Positions 17,822 to 27,231 of a stretch of DNA of 64,000 bases are shown here, piece by piece. This stretch comes from G963667915 sp965197385. GTDB lineage: Bacteria; Acidobacteriota; Vicinamibacteria; Vicinamibacterales; UBA823. Within the stretch, counting starts at the first letter, position 1. Each line of letters starts with the position of its first letter. The stretch covers positions 310,001 to 374,000 of the forward strand of contig CBDANA010000008.1 in NCBI GenBank assembly GCA_965197385.1. The letters run 5' to 3'. Under the pieces are notes generated by a model. The model was not told the DNA's origin. It was given only the letters and a program-made list of their open reading frames with translations, and did not search any database. Both the position numbers and the translations under genes were made by a program.

Positions 17822-17827
17822 TATAAT
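17822..17827 (+). promoter_or_regulatory. Possible -10 box upstream of the ECF sigma gene
   Basis: TATAAT occurs about 60 bp before the start codon in an otherwise GC-rich stretch. No good -35 hexamer is found 16-18 bp upstream, so this is only a weak promoter candidate. Confidence 0.35.
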
Positions 17828-17886
17828 CGGGCGGTCGTCCCTTGCAGTCCGGTAAACGCTCGTCTCCGAGGAGCGTCATAAGAGTC

Positions 17887-18555
17887 ATGGGTGATCAACC
17901 CCAGAAACTCCCGGCAGCCGACACTGACCGCGGCACGGTCACGGCTGGCAAGATCAAGGCGCTGCTCGCTCGGGGCGATACCGCCCAAGCGCGCGAGCGC
18001 TTCGAGGAACTCGTCGCCCACCATCAGCGGCGTGCGTCGCGCATTGCGTATCACTACCTGCGGGACGCCGCGGAGGTGGACGATACCGTGCAGGACGCGT
18101 TCGTCAAAGCGTTCGTACACTTGCCGTCGTTCAGGCAGGAGTTGCCGTTCGTCGTCTGGTTCACGCGGATCGTCGTCAACGGCTGCCTGGACCGCCTGAA
18201 GGCCCAGAATCGCCGGAATCGGTGGATGGTGCCGCTGGGCGGCGACGGCGACCGCGACCCAACTGAAAAGCAGCTGGCCAAAGGTCGAACGCCGGAGGAG
18301 GCCCTGCTGGCGCGTGAGCGCCGCGAGCATCTCGCGTCGGCTATCCAGCGCTTACCCGAGCGGCCGCGGACGGTGTTGATTCTCGGCGTCTTCGAAGGCT
18401 GGACGGCCCGGGAGATCAGCAGGGTGATCGGGGTCAACGAGTCGACCGTGCGCGTCTATCGGTTTCGAGCGATTCGAGCGCTGCGCAAGTTGATCGGCGG
18501 CGATCGATGGCTCATCGAGTGCCAGCCGGCCCGGACGGAGGCGAAGGAACAATGA
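17887..18555 (+). CDS. ECF-type RNA polymerase sigma factor
   Basis: A 222-residue sigma70 family, group 4 protein. Region 2 is around residues 30-100 (RASRIAYHYLRDAAEVDDTV, then QDAFVKAFVHLPSFRQELPF), and region 4 is near residues 155-205 (AIQRLPERPRTVLILGVFEG, then WTAREISRVIGVNESTVRV). It overlaps the next gene by ATGA, a classic arrangement with its anti-sigma factor. Such pairs respond to envelope or oxidative signals; the regulon is unknown. ATG at 17887 gives a normal length; an upstream frame is Arg-rich and not conserved. Confidence 0.92.
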   Translation: MGDQPQKLPAADTDRGTVTAGKIKALLARGDTAQARERFEELVAHHQRRASRIAYHYLRDAAEVDDTVQDAFVKAFVHLPSFRQELPFVVWFTRIVVNGCLDRLKAQNRRNRWMVPLGGDGDRDPTEKQLAKGRTPEEALLARERREHLASAIQRLPERPRTVLILGVFEGWTAREISRVIGVNESTVRVYRFRAIRALRKLIGGDRWLIECQPARTEAKEQ

Positions 18556-19190
18556 TCTGGAACATCCGCTTACGGTGGCATATCAGCGACGCGACACTCA
18601 CCGAGTGGTATGCCAAGTGGTGGGCCCTTGCCGACCTGCCGCCAGACCTGGTCCATCATCTCGAGGCGTGCCCACGCTGCTCGCAGCGGCGCGACGACCT
18701 GGTCGACATGCTCGACGGCCTGGGCCCCGGCGCCACGGCCGAGGCCGAGGCCGAGTTGACCCCGGCGCGGCTGCAGGATCAGCGTCGCCGCATCATGCGA
18801 CGCCTGGCGACCCTCGTCGGCTCTGAAGCGCCCGCAAAGGTCCTGCGCTTTCCCGCCAGAATCCGAGCAACGCCGACCGTCATCCGCCGGAACCGTTGGC
18901 TCCCGGCCGCGATGGCGGCAATATTGCTGGTGGGCGTCGTGGCGGGCCGCCTGCTCGATTTCGGCATGGCGGATCGGGCTGAGAATGTGGTCGCCGCCGC
19001 CGCCGCCGATGGCGACGCGTTCCTGGCCGCGTCGCTGGCAAACGCGTTGCGCGGCGCTCAAGGCGTGCAGAATGACGAAGTCATCCTGACGGAGATCGAC
19101 GCGGCACTCGAGGCCCTGAGCGTGGACGCGCTCAGCGATCTCGACGCCCTCACCCCGAGGATTCAGGAGGTCGCGCTCGCCAGCCGATGA
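18552..19190 (+). CDS. Zinc-type transmembrane anti-sigma factor
   Basis: A 212-residue protein overlapping the sigma gene stop by four bases. Residues ~34-41 have HLEACPRC, the HxxxCxxC zinc motif of ZAS anti-sigma domains. A single membrane segment (LPAAMAAILLVGVVAGRLL) lies near residues 117-135, leaving a C-terminal periplasmic part of about 75 residues rich in Ala/Asp (VDALSDLDALTPRIQEVALA). It probably holds the sigma factor at the membrane. The sensed signal is not evident. Confidence 0.82.
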   Translation: MIWNIRLRWHISDATLTEWYAKWWALADLPPDLVHHLEACPRCSQRRDDLVDMLDGLGPGATAEAEAELTPARLQDQRRRIMRRLATLVGSEAPAKVLRFPARIRATPTVIRRNRWLPAAMAAILLVGVVAGRLLDFGMADRAENVVAAAAADGDAFLAASLANALRGAQGVQNDEVILTEIDAALEALSVDALSDLDALTPRIQEVALASR

Positions 19191-19237
19191 GTACCGCGCC
19201 TCCGCTGATGCGGCGTCCGGGCTGCTAGGCTGAAGCC

Positions 19238-20443
19238 GTGTCCACCGTCATCTTTCGCAAGGGGCTCGACCTCAAGGACGCCGTCGCCGCGACGCTCGCC
19301 AAGGACTATCACAGCGCGATCGTCGACGACTTGATCGGTCACGGGTTCCGGCGTGTCCGCGGACGGCTCACGATTCATCTCGCCAGGGAGTTCGGGTTCT
19401 GCTACGGCGTCGATCGCGCCGTCGACTATGCCTATCAGACCCGCAAGCGGTTCCCCGATCGCACGGTGTACCTGACCGGGGAGATCATCCATAACCCGCA
19501 CGTCAACGACAACCTGCGCGCGGCCGGAATCCGGTTCCTGAGCGATGCCGGCGAGCCGCGTGAACCGCTCGGCCCCCAGGCGGTCGTCATCCTTCCGGCG
19601 TTCGGCGTGACCGTGCATGCTCTGGCCGCCTACGATCGGCTGGGGTGCACGCTCGTGGACACGACGTGCGGATCGGTTCTCAACGTGTGGAAGAACGTCA
19701 AGCGGTACGCAAAGGACGGCTACACGGCGCTGATTCACGGCAAGGTGCGACACGAGGAAACCCGGGCCACGGCGTCTCAGGTCTTGAAGTACCCCGGCGG
19801 ACGCTATCTCGTGGTGCTCAATCGCGACCAGGCGTCGCGCGTCTGCTCGTACATCGAGCGCGGCGGCGATCGCGACGCGTTCCTGGCGGAGTTCCGCGAC
19901 ATGGCGTCCGAGGGGTTCGATCCCGACCGCGACCTGCGCCACATCGGCCTAGCCAACCAGACCACGATGCTCATGTCGGAGTCGCTGGACATCGGCGAGA
20001 TGTTCCGGCAGGCCATGTGTGCCCGGTTCGGCGAAGCCGCGCTCGGGGATCACTTCCGCACTTTCGACACCATTTGCAGCGCGACACAAGATCGCCAGGA
20101 CGCCGTCGAGACACTACTCGACCGGGAAACGCTCGACCTGATGATCGTCGTGGGCGGGTACAACAGCAGCAACACGCGGAACCTCGCAAAGATCTGCGCC
20201 GCCAAGCTCCCGACCTATCACGTGGCCGACGCCGACGCGCTCCGGTCTGCATCGGAGATTCGCCATCGCTCGATTGATGCACCGTCCGGCGGGGCCGGTC
20301 GAGAGGTCGCCGCCCGCGGCTGGCTCCCGGCTGCCGGTACCGTCCGGATCGGGCTCACCGCCGGCGCCTCGACTCCGAACAACATCATCGGGCAGGTCGT
20401 GCAGCGTTTGGAGCGGTTTACGGCCGTTGCGGACTCTGACTGA
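19238..20443 (+). CDS. ispH: 4-hydroxy-3-methylbut-2-enyl diphosphate reductase (IspH/LytB)
   Basis: Last enzyme of the MEP isoprenoid pathway, a [4Fe-4S] enzyme giving IPP and DMAPP. The 401-residue protein, starting with GTG, is the longer form seen in cyanobacteria and plants. The three cluster cysteines lie in AREFGFCYGVDRAVDYAY, LVDTTCGSVLNVWKNV and DTICSATQDRQDAVETLL. The C-terminus has VVGGYNSSNTRNLAKIC and LTAGASTPNNIIGQVV. An initial ~45-residue extension precedes the core. It is alone, with no other MEP genes nearby. Confidence 0.94.
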   Translation: MSTVIFRKGLDLKDAVAATLAKDYHSAIVDDLIGHGFRRVRGRLTIHLAREFGFCYGVDRAVDYAYQTRKRFPDRTVYLTGEIIHNPHVNDNLRAAGIRFLSDAGEPREPLGPQAVVILPAFGVTVHALAAYDRLGCTLVDTTCGSVLNVWKNVKRYAKDGYTALIHGKVRHEETRATASQVLKYPGGRYLVVLNRDQASRVCSYIERGGDRDAFLAEFRDMASEGFDPDRDLRHIGLANQTTMLMSESLDIGEMFRQAMCARFGEAALGDHFRTFDTICSATQDRQDAVETLLDRETLDLMIVVGGYNSSNTRNLAKICAAKLPTYHVADADALRSASEIRHRSIDAPSGGAGREVAARGWLPAAGTVRIGLTAGASTPNNIIGQVVQRLERFTAVADSD

Positions 20444-20533
20444 TTCGAGCGAGACGAATGTAAACATCGTTCCTCGGGCCGTCGTCATCTTATGTGTAGC
20501 ATGTTAAATCGGGTCGCACCAAGGAGTTGTGCT

Positions 20534-20986
20534 ATGCGATGGCGTGTGCTCGGACTGTCCGTCGCGCTGCTGGCCCTGGGCCAGAGCACCACCACGGAGG
20601 CCCAGTCCCACAGCAAGTGGTGGGTGTCGTCTGAGGTGCAGCAGGAGCTGCAGTTGTCCGCCGACGCCGTGGCGCGGATCGACGACATCTTCGAGTCGGT
20701 CATCCCGATCTTGCGCTCCGGCTGGCACGACTTCAACCGGCTGGAGCAGGCGTTCGATGCGCTCCTCGAGAAGGATGACGTAACCGAAGCGGAGGTCGCC
20801 CACGAGCTCGAGCACCTGGAAGCCGCGCGGGCGGAGTTGAGGAAGACGCGAACGATGATGCTGTTTCGTATGCGGCGCGTCCTCACAGCCGAACAGCGAG
20901 GCGCGCTCGAAGCCTACACCAAGCGCCGTCGCGAAGAACGCCGGTCACGCGATGACCGTTCCGGTGACGACTGGCGTCGTCGGTGA
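20534..20986 (+). CDS. Spy/CpxP-like periplasmic protein
   Basis: A 150-residue protein with a signal peptide (WRVLGLSVALLALGQSTTTEAQ) and a helical mature part containing the Spy/LTxxQ pattern: SSEVQQELQLSADAVARIDD, then LTAEQRGALEAYTKRRREER at the end. Spy-like chaperones and heavy-metal-resistance relatives use these helices in the periplasm. ATG at 20534 follows AAGGAG at 20521. An upstream frame to 20492 is not needed. It stands 76 bp before a TolC/MacA/MacB efflux locus on the same strand, so it may belong to that operon and respond to envelope stress. Confidence 0.75.
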   Translation: MRWRVLGLSVALLALGQSTTTEAQSHSKWWVSSEVQQELQLSADAVARIDDIFESVIPILRSGWHDFNRLEQAFDALLEKDDVTEAEVAHELEHLEAARAELRKTRTMMLFRMRRVLTAEQRGALEAYTKRRREERRSRDDRSGDDWRRR

Positions 20987-21062
20987 TCCCCCCGCGCTCT
21001 GAAATCCGTATCTCGCCAGCTTCCTGCTGGGCGCGGCCCACTGTCTGGTTGGAGGCAGGACG

Positions 21063-22673
21063 ATGAAGCTCGTCACGCTCGGACTCGTGCTCACTGGAGC
21101 GGTGGGAACGGCGCTCGCGCAAGGAGCCCCGGAGGCGCGTATCGCGGCATTGGTCGAACAGGCCGCCACGGCGCAGGCGCGCCCCGCGGCACGGACCACC
21201 CGCCTGACGCTCGACGAGGCGGTCAGCCGGGCGCTCGAGAACAACCTCGACATTGCCGTCCAACGCTTGAACCCGCAAATCGCCGACCTCGACATCGCGT
21301 CGGCCCAGGCCGCTTTTCTACCCACCTTCGATTCAACCGTCGGCAGCAGTTCACGCGCCCAGCCTTCGACGACCCAGCTGGACGGCGGCCAGCGCGTCGT
21401 CGTCGACACGACGACCTACAACGCCGGCCTCACGCAGGCACTCAAGTGGGGCGGTGCCACGGTCGACGCCGCCTGGAGCAACAGCTGGAACGAGACCACG
21501 AGTATCTTTTCGAGCTTCAACCCGAGCTACCGATCGAACCTCGACCTGGTCTACACCCAACCGCTGCTACGGGGCTTCAAGATCGATCCGATCCGCCAGC
21601 GTCTTCAGGTGACACGGCTCAACCGGGAGCTCTCGGACATCGACTTGCGGCGGATGATCACCAACACCGAGGCGGCCGTGCGCAGCACCTACTGGGATCT
21701 CGTCATCGCCTCCGAGACGATCGCCGTGCAGCAGTAGTTCGTCGAGCTGGCGGAGGATCTGATCGCGGACAACCAGGCTCGCGTCGAGCTCTGGACCCTG
21801 GCGCCGATCGACATCATTCAATCCCAGGCCGAGGCCGCGCAGCGGCGTCAGGTCCTGACCGAAGCACTGCAGGTGCGCCGCACGGCGGAGCTCGTCTTGA
21901 AACGACTGCTGGTCGGCGGTACCGATGACCCGCTGTGGGAGGCGGAGATCGCGCCCGTGGATCGGCCCAGGTTCGATCCCACGCCGGTGGACATCGCGGC
22001 GGCCGTTCGGTCGGCGCCCGATCAACGGACCGACATCGCGCGCTCGCGCCGTCAACTGGACGTCAACGACATTAACCTGCGCGCCGCGCGCGACACGACG
22101 CTGCCGGCACTGGACGGCCTGGCGTCGTATACGATGCAAGGCCTCGGCGGTACCGAATTCGTCCGGGCCGGACTCGGTGGCGAGGTCGGCAGCATCCTTC
22201 CCGGGGGCTACGGTGACGCGCTGAGCCAGCTCGTCGGCAACGACTTCCCGGCATGGAACCTGTCGATGACGCTCAGCCACCCGCTCGGCTACAGCGGCGC
22301 CGAGGCGTCGTACGCCCGCGCCCAGATGCAGGTCAGACAGACGCAGGCGCAGATCGAGCAGATGGAGCTTCAGATCGCGACGGAAGTGACAAACGCCGGG
22401 CTGCAAATTCAGAGTTCGCTGCGGCGGATCGAGGCGGCCACCGCCGCGCGTGAGCTGGCCCGGCAGCAGCTCGACGCCGAGCAGAGTAAGTTCGAAGTCG
22501 GCGCGTCGACGAACTTCTTCGTCGTGCAGGCCCAGCGCGACTTGGCCGACGCCCAGCGAGCCGAGCTCCAAGCGATCCTTGACCATCAAAAGGCCCGCGT
22601 CGAGTTCGACCGGTCGCAACAGACGTCGCTGGCTCAGGGTAGTATCATCATCGTCTCGGGCGGAGGAAACTAG
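21063..22673 (+). pseudogene. TolC-family outer membrane efflux protein interrupted by in-frame TAG
   Basis: The full frame would encode about 536 residues. Residues 1-224 (21063-21734) have a signal-like start (LVTLGLVLTGAVGTALAQ) and TolC repeats (RLTLDEAVSRALENNLDIAV). TAG at 21735-21737 then interrupts, and the same frame continues with FVELAEDLIADNQARVELWT, LAPIDIIQSQAEAAQ and the second TolC half to TAG at 22671. The two halves show no frame change, so a single C-to-T change, a sequencing error or amber readthrough would explain it. GGAGG precedes the ATG. It is the outer-membrane part of the adjacent MacAB-type pump. Confidence 0.8.
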
Positions 22674-22816
22674 TGTCCCGTGTCAGACGTTCGTCACCTC
22701 ATTCCCGGGTGAGGTATCCTGCCTGGCGGCGTGACACCTCAGTCACACATACCCAAGTGGCTCCTTCGTCGCGCCATGCGCCGGGAGTTTAAGAACCAAG
22801 GTCTGACACGGGACAC
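22674..22816. repeat. MITE-like element D, 143 bp with 15-bp perfect inverted ends
   Basis: TGTCCCGTGTCAGAC at 22674-22688 is perfectly inverted at 22802-22816 (GTCTGACACGGGACA). It begins right after the tolC stop (CTAG boundary) and ends 5 bp before the macA-like start. The interior carries no gene, though it contains a short stop-free stretch starting GTGACACCTC. The GTCTGAC motif recurs in the hairpin at 58929-58949, which recalls REP-type elements moved by RAYT transposases. Confidence 0.7.
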
Positions 22817-22821
22817 AGCTC

Positions 22822-24363
22822 ATGAAGCGAACGCTCACTAGATTGCTGTTCACCAGCCTGATCCTGAGTGCCGGGGTCTACACCTACCTGCGAGAGCCCG
22901 ACCTCGTGCCCGAGGTGAGCACGGTGACCGTCTCCACCGGCGACGTCGTCGACACCGTTGGCGCCACCGGCGCGCTCGAAGCGGTGACCACCGTCCAGGT
23001 CGGCAGCCAGGTCTCCGGTAAAATCGAGGAGCTGTACGCCGATTTCAACTCGATCGTCAGAGCCGGTGAGGTGATCGCGCGGCTGGATCCGTCGTTGTTC
23101 GAGACGCAGGTCGAGCAAGCCAGGGCCAACCTGATCCGGGCACAGGCGGACGTTGAGCGGCTGACGATATCCGTCGACGACGCCGAGACGAAGCTCGTGC
23201 GCGCCGAAGGACTCTCGGCCAGCAGCTTGATACCCGCAACCGAGCTCGAAGCGGCGGAGGTCGAGGTGCGGTTGGCCAAAGCGCAGTTGCGCTCCTCACA
23301 GGCGCAGATGACCCAGTCCGAAGCCTCGCTGAACCAGGCGAACGTAAACCTCGAGCACACGATCATCACCGCACCGATCGACGGCATCGTCATCTCCCGC
23401 AGCGTCGACGTCGGCCAGACCGTCGCCGCGAGCATGCAGGCACCGATCCTGTTCTTGCTCGCGGCCGATCTCGCGAAGATGAAGGTCAACGCCAACATCG
23501 ACGAGTCGGACGTGGGCCGGATCAGGCCGGGGCAGGTCGTGACGTTCCGGGTCGACGCCTACCCGACCGAAGAGTTCGAGGGCCTAGTCTCACAGGTCCG
23601 ACTGGAGCCGATCGTCGTGGAGAACGTTGTAACCTACGCGACCCAGATCGACGTGCCGAATCCCGAGCTCAAGCTCAAGCCGGGCATGACCGCGACCGTC
23701 ACCCTCGAGATCGCGCGGCGTGACCACGTCGTGCGAATTCCGAACGCCGCACTCCGGTTCCGGCCAACCGACGACATGTTCGCCGCGCTGAATCTGCCCG
23801 TCCCCGAGCCGCCGGCCGGCGGTCCGGGCACCGCGCCGAACGCCGCCGCGACTCCGGACGATGGTCCCGACCCGCGCGGCGGTGGCCAGAGCGGCGACCC
23901 CGAGCCGCGACGCCAGATGATGGAACGCTTCCAGAACATGTCGGAGGAAGCGCGCGCCCAGATGCGCCAGCAGTTTGGCGGGCGTGGCGCGCGTGGCGGA
24001 CAAGGCGGCCAGAGCGGATTCGGTGCACCGGCCGACGGCGGACGCCGCCGGGCTCGACCGGCGGCCGCTAACACGGTCCCCGCCACCGAACGTGGCGCGA
24101 AGACGATCGACGCGCTGTTCGGCCCGCTGCCTGTGACCGAGTCGCGCGGCCGAGTCTGGCTCTATGCTGGCGGTGAACTGAAGCCCACGAGACTGCGACT
24201 CGGCGTCAGTGACGGCGCCTACACCGAGCTCCTCGGCCCCGACATCCCGCCGGGCACTGAGCTCGTCACCAACATCGTCCTCGGCCAGGGTGCGCTCTCA
24301 CGGCCAACCGGCGCTACCAGCTCGCCGCTCATCCCGCAGCGCCGCGGCTTCAGACGACGCTGA
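22822..24363 (+). CDS. MacA/HlyD-type periplasmic adaptor of an ABC efflux pump
   Basis: The 513-residue protein has one N-terminal membrane anchor (LLFTSLILSAGVYTYL). Its HlyD/RND adaptor fold comprises the barrel-sandwich segment (VGATGALEAVTTVQVGSQVS, with KIEELYADFNSIVRAGEVIA) at residues ~50-85, a coiled coil of about 80 residues (RANLIRAQADVERLTISVDD), the second barrel-sandwich half with ITAPIDGIVISRSVDVGQTV, and a beta-barrel. After a Pro/Gly-rich insert (~340-420) a final domain resumes. It links MacB to TolC. Its operon partners follow 16 bp downstream. Confidence 0.9.
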   Translation: MKRTLTRLLFTSLILSAGVYTYLREPDLVPEVSTVTVSTGDVVDTVGATGALEAVTTVQVGSQVSGKIEELYADFNSIVRAGEVIARLDPSLFETQVEQARANLIRAQADVERLTISVDDAETKLVRAEGLSASSLIPATELEAAEVEVRLAKAQLRSSQAQMTQSEASLNQANVNLEHTIITAPIDGIVISRSVDVGQTVAASMQAPILFLLAADLAKMKVNANIDESDVGRIRPGQVVTFRVDAYPTEEFEGLVSQVRLEPIVVENVVTYATQIDVPNPELKLKPGMTATVTLEIARRDHVVRIPNAALRFRPTDDMFAALNLPVPEPPAGGPGTAPNAAATPDDGPDPRGGGQSGDPEPRRQMMERFQNMSEEARAQMRQQFGGRGARGGQGGQSGFGAPADGGRRRARPAAANTVPATERGAKTIDALFGPLPVTESRGRVWLYAGGELKPTRLRLGVSDGAYTELLGPDIPPGTELVTNIVLGQGALSRPTGATSSPLIPQRRGFRRR

Positions 24364-24379
24364 CCGGCTCCGAGACGCG

Positions 24380-25168
24380 ATGCCCATCATCACGACGACG
24401 GACCTCTCGAAGACCTACAATCTGGGCGAGGTCCAGGTCCGGGCGCTTCGCGGCGTCAGCGTCGACATCGAGAGTGGTGACTTCGTGTCGGTCACCGGCC
24501 GCTCCGGCTCCGGGAAGTCGACCTTCATGCACATCCTCGGCTGCCTGGATCGCCCCACAAGCGGCCAGTATTGCCTGGACGGCACAGACGTCTCGACGTT
24601 GTCGAAGGACGACCTGGCTGTCATCCGCAACCGAAAGATCGGCTTCGTCTTTCAAGGCTTCAACTTGCTCCCTCGCACCTCGGCCCTCGACAACGTCGAG
24701 CTACCGCTCCTGTACGGCGGTAACGGCATGAAAGCCTCCGACCGTCACCGGCGCGCGAAGGAAGCCCTGGCCGCGGTCGGCCTCGCCGACCGATCAGATC
24801 ACCATCCGAACCAGTTGTCGGGCGGCCAGCAGCAGCGGGTCGCCATCGCGCGCGCCCTCATCGGGGATCCGTCGATCGTGCTGGCCGACGAGCCGACCGG
24901 CAACCTCGACTCGCGCACGAGCGTCGAGGTCATGGACATCTTCCAGACCTTGAACTCCGAGCGTGGAATCACGATGCTGTTAATCACGCACGAACGGGAG
25001 ATCGCCGAGTACGGCAGCCGGATCATCGGTTTTCGGGACGGCCGCATTCTCGCGGATCATGCGACCGACACGCGGCGCATCGCCCGCACAGAGCTCGCGG
25101 CGCTGCCGCCAGACGTCGACCTGGAGCTCGACCGGCAGCACGAGGCGCCGGGTGATCAAGGAGCCTGA
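24380..25168 (+). CDS. MacB-type ABC transporter ATP-binding protein
   Basis: The 262-residue ATPase of the pump. Walker A is GRSGSGKST, the signature LSGGQQQRVAIARAL, Walker B SIVLADEPTGNLDSRT, and the His loop LLITHER; all are intact. The split form keeps ATPase and permease as separate genes, unlike E. coli MacB. ATG at 24380 lies 17 bp after the adaptor gene. It is followed at 1 bp spacing by the permease gene, so the two are tightly co-transcribed. Confidence 0.93.
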   Translation: MPIITTTDLSKTYNLGEVQVRALRGVSVDIESGDFVSVTGRSGSGKSTFMHILGCLDRPTSGQYCLDGTDVSTLSKDDLAVIRNRKIGFVFQGFNLLPRTSALDNVELPLLYGGNGMKASDRHRRAKEALAAVGLADRSDHHPNQLSGGQQQRVAIARALIGDPSIVLADEPTGNLDSRTSVEVMDIFQTLNSERGITMLLITHEREIAEYGSRIIGFRDGRILADHATDTRRIARTELAALPPDVDLELDRQHEAPGDQGA

Positions 25169-25169
25169 C

Positions 25170-26390
25170 ATGTCGCTGTTCATGATTCTCAGGATCGCCC
25201 TCAAGGCGCTGGGACGCAACAAGATGCGCACGAGCTTGACGATGCTCGGCATGATTATCGGTGTCGCGGCCGTCATCACGATGGTGGCGCTGGGCAGCGG
25301 CGCGCAGCAGTCCATCGAAGACCAGATCAAGTCAGCCGGCACGAACATGATCACCGTGTCGGCCGGGAACTGGTCGTCGGGAGGCGTTCGCCACGGCGCC
25401 GGCTCGGCGACGACCCTGTCGATCGACGACGCCGAGGCGATCCGCGAGCAGATTCAGGGGGTGCAGTACGTCGCGGCCGGCGTCAACACGCGCGGCCAGG
25501 TCGTCTTCGGGAACCAAAATTGGTCGACCCGCATTCAGGGCGCCGACGTGGAGTTCCCACTCATCCGGTTCTGGCCGACCGAGCTCGGCACCTTCTTCAC
25601 ACCGACCGACGTCAGCGCCGCGGCGAAGGTAGCCGTGCTCGGCACCATCGTGCGCAACACGCTGTTCGGTGAGGGCGCCGATCCCGTGGGTCAGACCATC
25701 CGGATCCGCAACCAGCCGTTCAAGGTCATCGGCGTGTTGGCCGTGAAAGGGCCCGGCTCGTTTGGCGAAGACCAGGACGATACCATTTTCGTGCCGTATA
25801 CGACCGTGCAGAAAAAGCTCCGCGGTATCCGCTACATCCAGAGCATCACGGTGTCCGCGATGTCGGCCGCGCAGACCGTTGCGGTCGCGGACGAGATCGG
25901 CGCCCTGCTTCGAGTCCAGCACGGTCTCATCCCGGGCGACGAGGACGACTTTCGCGTGCGGACGCTGGAGGAGATGGCCAGCGTCCGCAGCGAGACGACG
26001 CGCACGATGACCAGCCTGCTGGCCAGCATCGCCGGCGTCTCGCTGCTCGTCGGCGGCATCGGCATCATGAACATCATGCTGGTGTCGGTGACCGAGCGGA
26101 CACGCGAGATCGGCCTGCGGATGGCGGTCGGCGCCAAGGGAAAGGACGTCCTCTTCCAGTTCCTCGTCGAAGCGATCGTCCTCAGCCTGCTGGGCGGAGC
26201 CATCGGCATCGGCCTGGGTGTCGCCCTGTCGCAAGGCATCACGCAATTCCTGGAGTGGCCGACGACAGTCTCGCCGAACGCCGTCGCCGTCGCGTTCGGG
26301 TTCGCCGTCGCCACAGGCATCTTCTTCGGGTTTTACCCGGCACGGAAGGCTGCGGGGCTCGACCCAATCGAATCGTTGCGGTTCGAGTAG
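25170..26390 (+). CDS. MacB-type ABC permease (FtsX fold)
   Basis: The 406-residue permease has an N-terminal helix preceded by the FtsX-type MFILRIALKALGRNKMRTSL, a large periplasmic MacB_PCD domain (residues ~50-270), then three C-terminal membrane helices, beginning LLASIAGVSLLVGGIGIMNI and ending FGFAVATGIFFGFYPARKAA with the conserved DPIESLRFE tail. AAGGAG precedes its ATG. Together with the ATPase and adaptor it makes a tripartite efflux system for an unknown substrate; the TolC gene next to it is broken by a stop. Confidence 0.93.
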   Translation: MSLFMILRIALKALGRNKMRTSLTMLGMIIGVAAVITMVALGSGAQQSIEDQIKSAGTNMITVSAGNWSSGGVRHGAGSATTLSIDDAEAIREQIQGVQYVAAGVNTRGQVVFGNQNWSTRIQGADVEFPLIRFWPTELGTFFTPTDVSAAAKVAVLGTIVRNTLFGEGADPVGQTIRIRNQPFKVIGVLAVKGPGSFGEDQDDTIFVPYTTVQKKLRGIRYIQSITVSAMSAAQTVAVADEIGALLRVQHGLIPGDEDDFRVRTLEEMASVRSETTRTMTSLLASIAGVSLLVGGIGIMNIMLVSVTERTREIGLRMAVGAKGKDVLFQFLVEAIVLSLLGGAIGIGLGVALSQGITQFLEWPTTVSPNAVAVAFGFAVATGIFFGFYPARKAAGLDPIESLRFE

Positions 26391-26406
26391 CCGGCGCCGA
26401 CGACGA

Positions 26407-26877
26407 TCACCGTCGCCGCGCGGCGCGCTCCAGCAGCGTCGTAATCGACTGCCCGGTCACCGGGTCGATCATCTCAGGCGCGATCTCAGCCAGCGGCCGA
26501 AGCACGAAGAGCCGCTCGCGAAACCGCGGATGCGGCAGGGCGATCCGGGCGGACGACTCGACGCAATCCCCCACCAGGAGCAGATCGAGATCGAGCGTGC
26601 GCGCTGCCCCGGGAAACGGTCTGGCGCGCTGGCGCTCGCCCTCCAGATCCTGGAGAATACCGAGCAGATCGAAGGGACGCTCGGCCGACTCTCCCACCAC
26701 CGCCCCGTTCAGAAATGCAGACTGTGGGCCGACCCCTTCCGGCTCGGTCTCGATGAACGTCGAGACGCGGAGGCCGGTCAGGGTCTGACGCAGGCGCGTC
26801 ACGGCATGTCGCAGGTGGGCGGCGCGATCGCCGAGATTGCTCCCAAGGGCGACGGCGACCAGTCGCGACTCGGGCAT
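26407..26877 (-). CDS. folK: HPPK (6-hydroxymethyl-7,8-dihydropterin pyrophosphokinase)
   Basis: Folate synthesis enzyme that pyrophosphorylates hydroxymethyl-dihydropterin. The 156-residue protein starts VAVALGSNLGDRAAHLRHAV, then has AFLNGAVVGES, the conserved RTLDLDLLLVGD and LPHPRFRERLFVLRPLAEIA. Length is normal. It lies 18 bp downstream of the DksA-like gene and is convergent to the MacB permease, leaving only 16 bp between their ends. Confidence 0.93.
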   Translation of the reverse strand: MPESRLVAVALGSNLGDRAAHLRHAVTRLRQTLTGLRVSTFIETEPEGVGPQSAFLNGAVVGESAERPFDLLGILQDLEGERQRARPFPGAARTLDLDLLLVGDCVESSARIALPHPRFRERLFVLRPLAEIAPEMIDPVTGQSITTLLERAARRR

Positions 26878-26895
26878 GGCGTCGAGCGCCGACGG

Positions 26896-27231
26896 TCAGG
26901 CGCTCTGATTTTCCTTGCAGCTGATGCAGACGCGGGTCCAGGGAATCGCGTCCAAGCGTGCCGCGGCGATCTCCTCTCCACAGTCGCGGCATTCGCCATA
27001 GCTGTCCTTCTCGATCCGGTAGAGCGCCTCTTCGATCGCCTGGAGAATCTTCGCGTCGGTCTGCTTCAACTTGAGCTGAATGTGCACTTCGTTGTTGCCG
27101 CTGGCCTGGTCGGCCAGATCACCCTGCCGCGTGTTGTTGTTCATCGTCGTCTGCAACGGCTTCGCGCTGCCTTCGGCCAAAATCTCTGCGCGTTTGCGCA
27201 GCAGGGCGTCCTTGTACTCTGAAACGGTCAT
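26896..27231 (-). CDS. DksA/TraR-type zinc finger protein
   Basis: A 111-residue protein with the DksA/TraR layout: an N-terminal coiled coil (EYKDALLRKRAEILAEGSAK) and a C-terminal four-cysteine zinc finger with CRDCGEE and CISCKEN about 20 residues apart, plus ALYRIEKDSYGECRDCGEEI. Such proteins modulate RNA polymerase with ppGpp. It is shorter than E. coli DksA (151 aa), closer to the short TraR/DksA2-like members. It lies between ybbP and folK on the same strand. Confidence 0.85.
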   Translation of the reverse strand: MTVSEYKDALLRKRAEILAEGSAKPLQTTMNNNTRQGDLADQASGNNEVHIQLKLKQTDAKILQAIEEALYRIEKDSYGECRDCGEEIAAARLDAIPWTRVCISCKENQSA

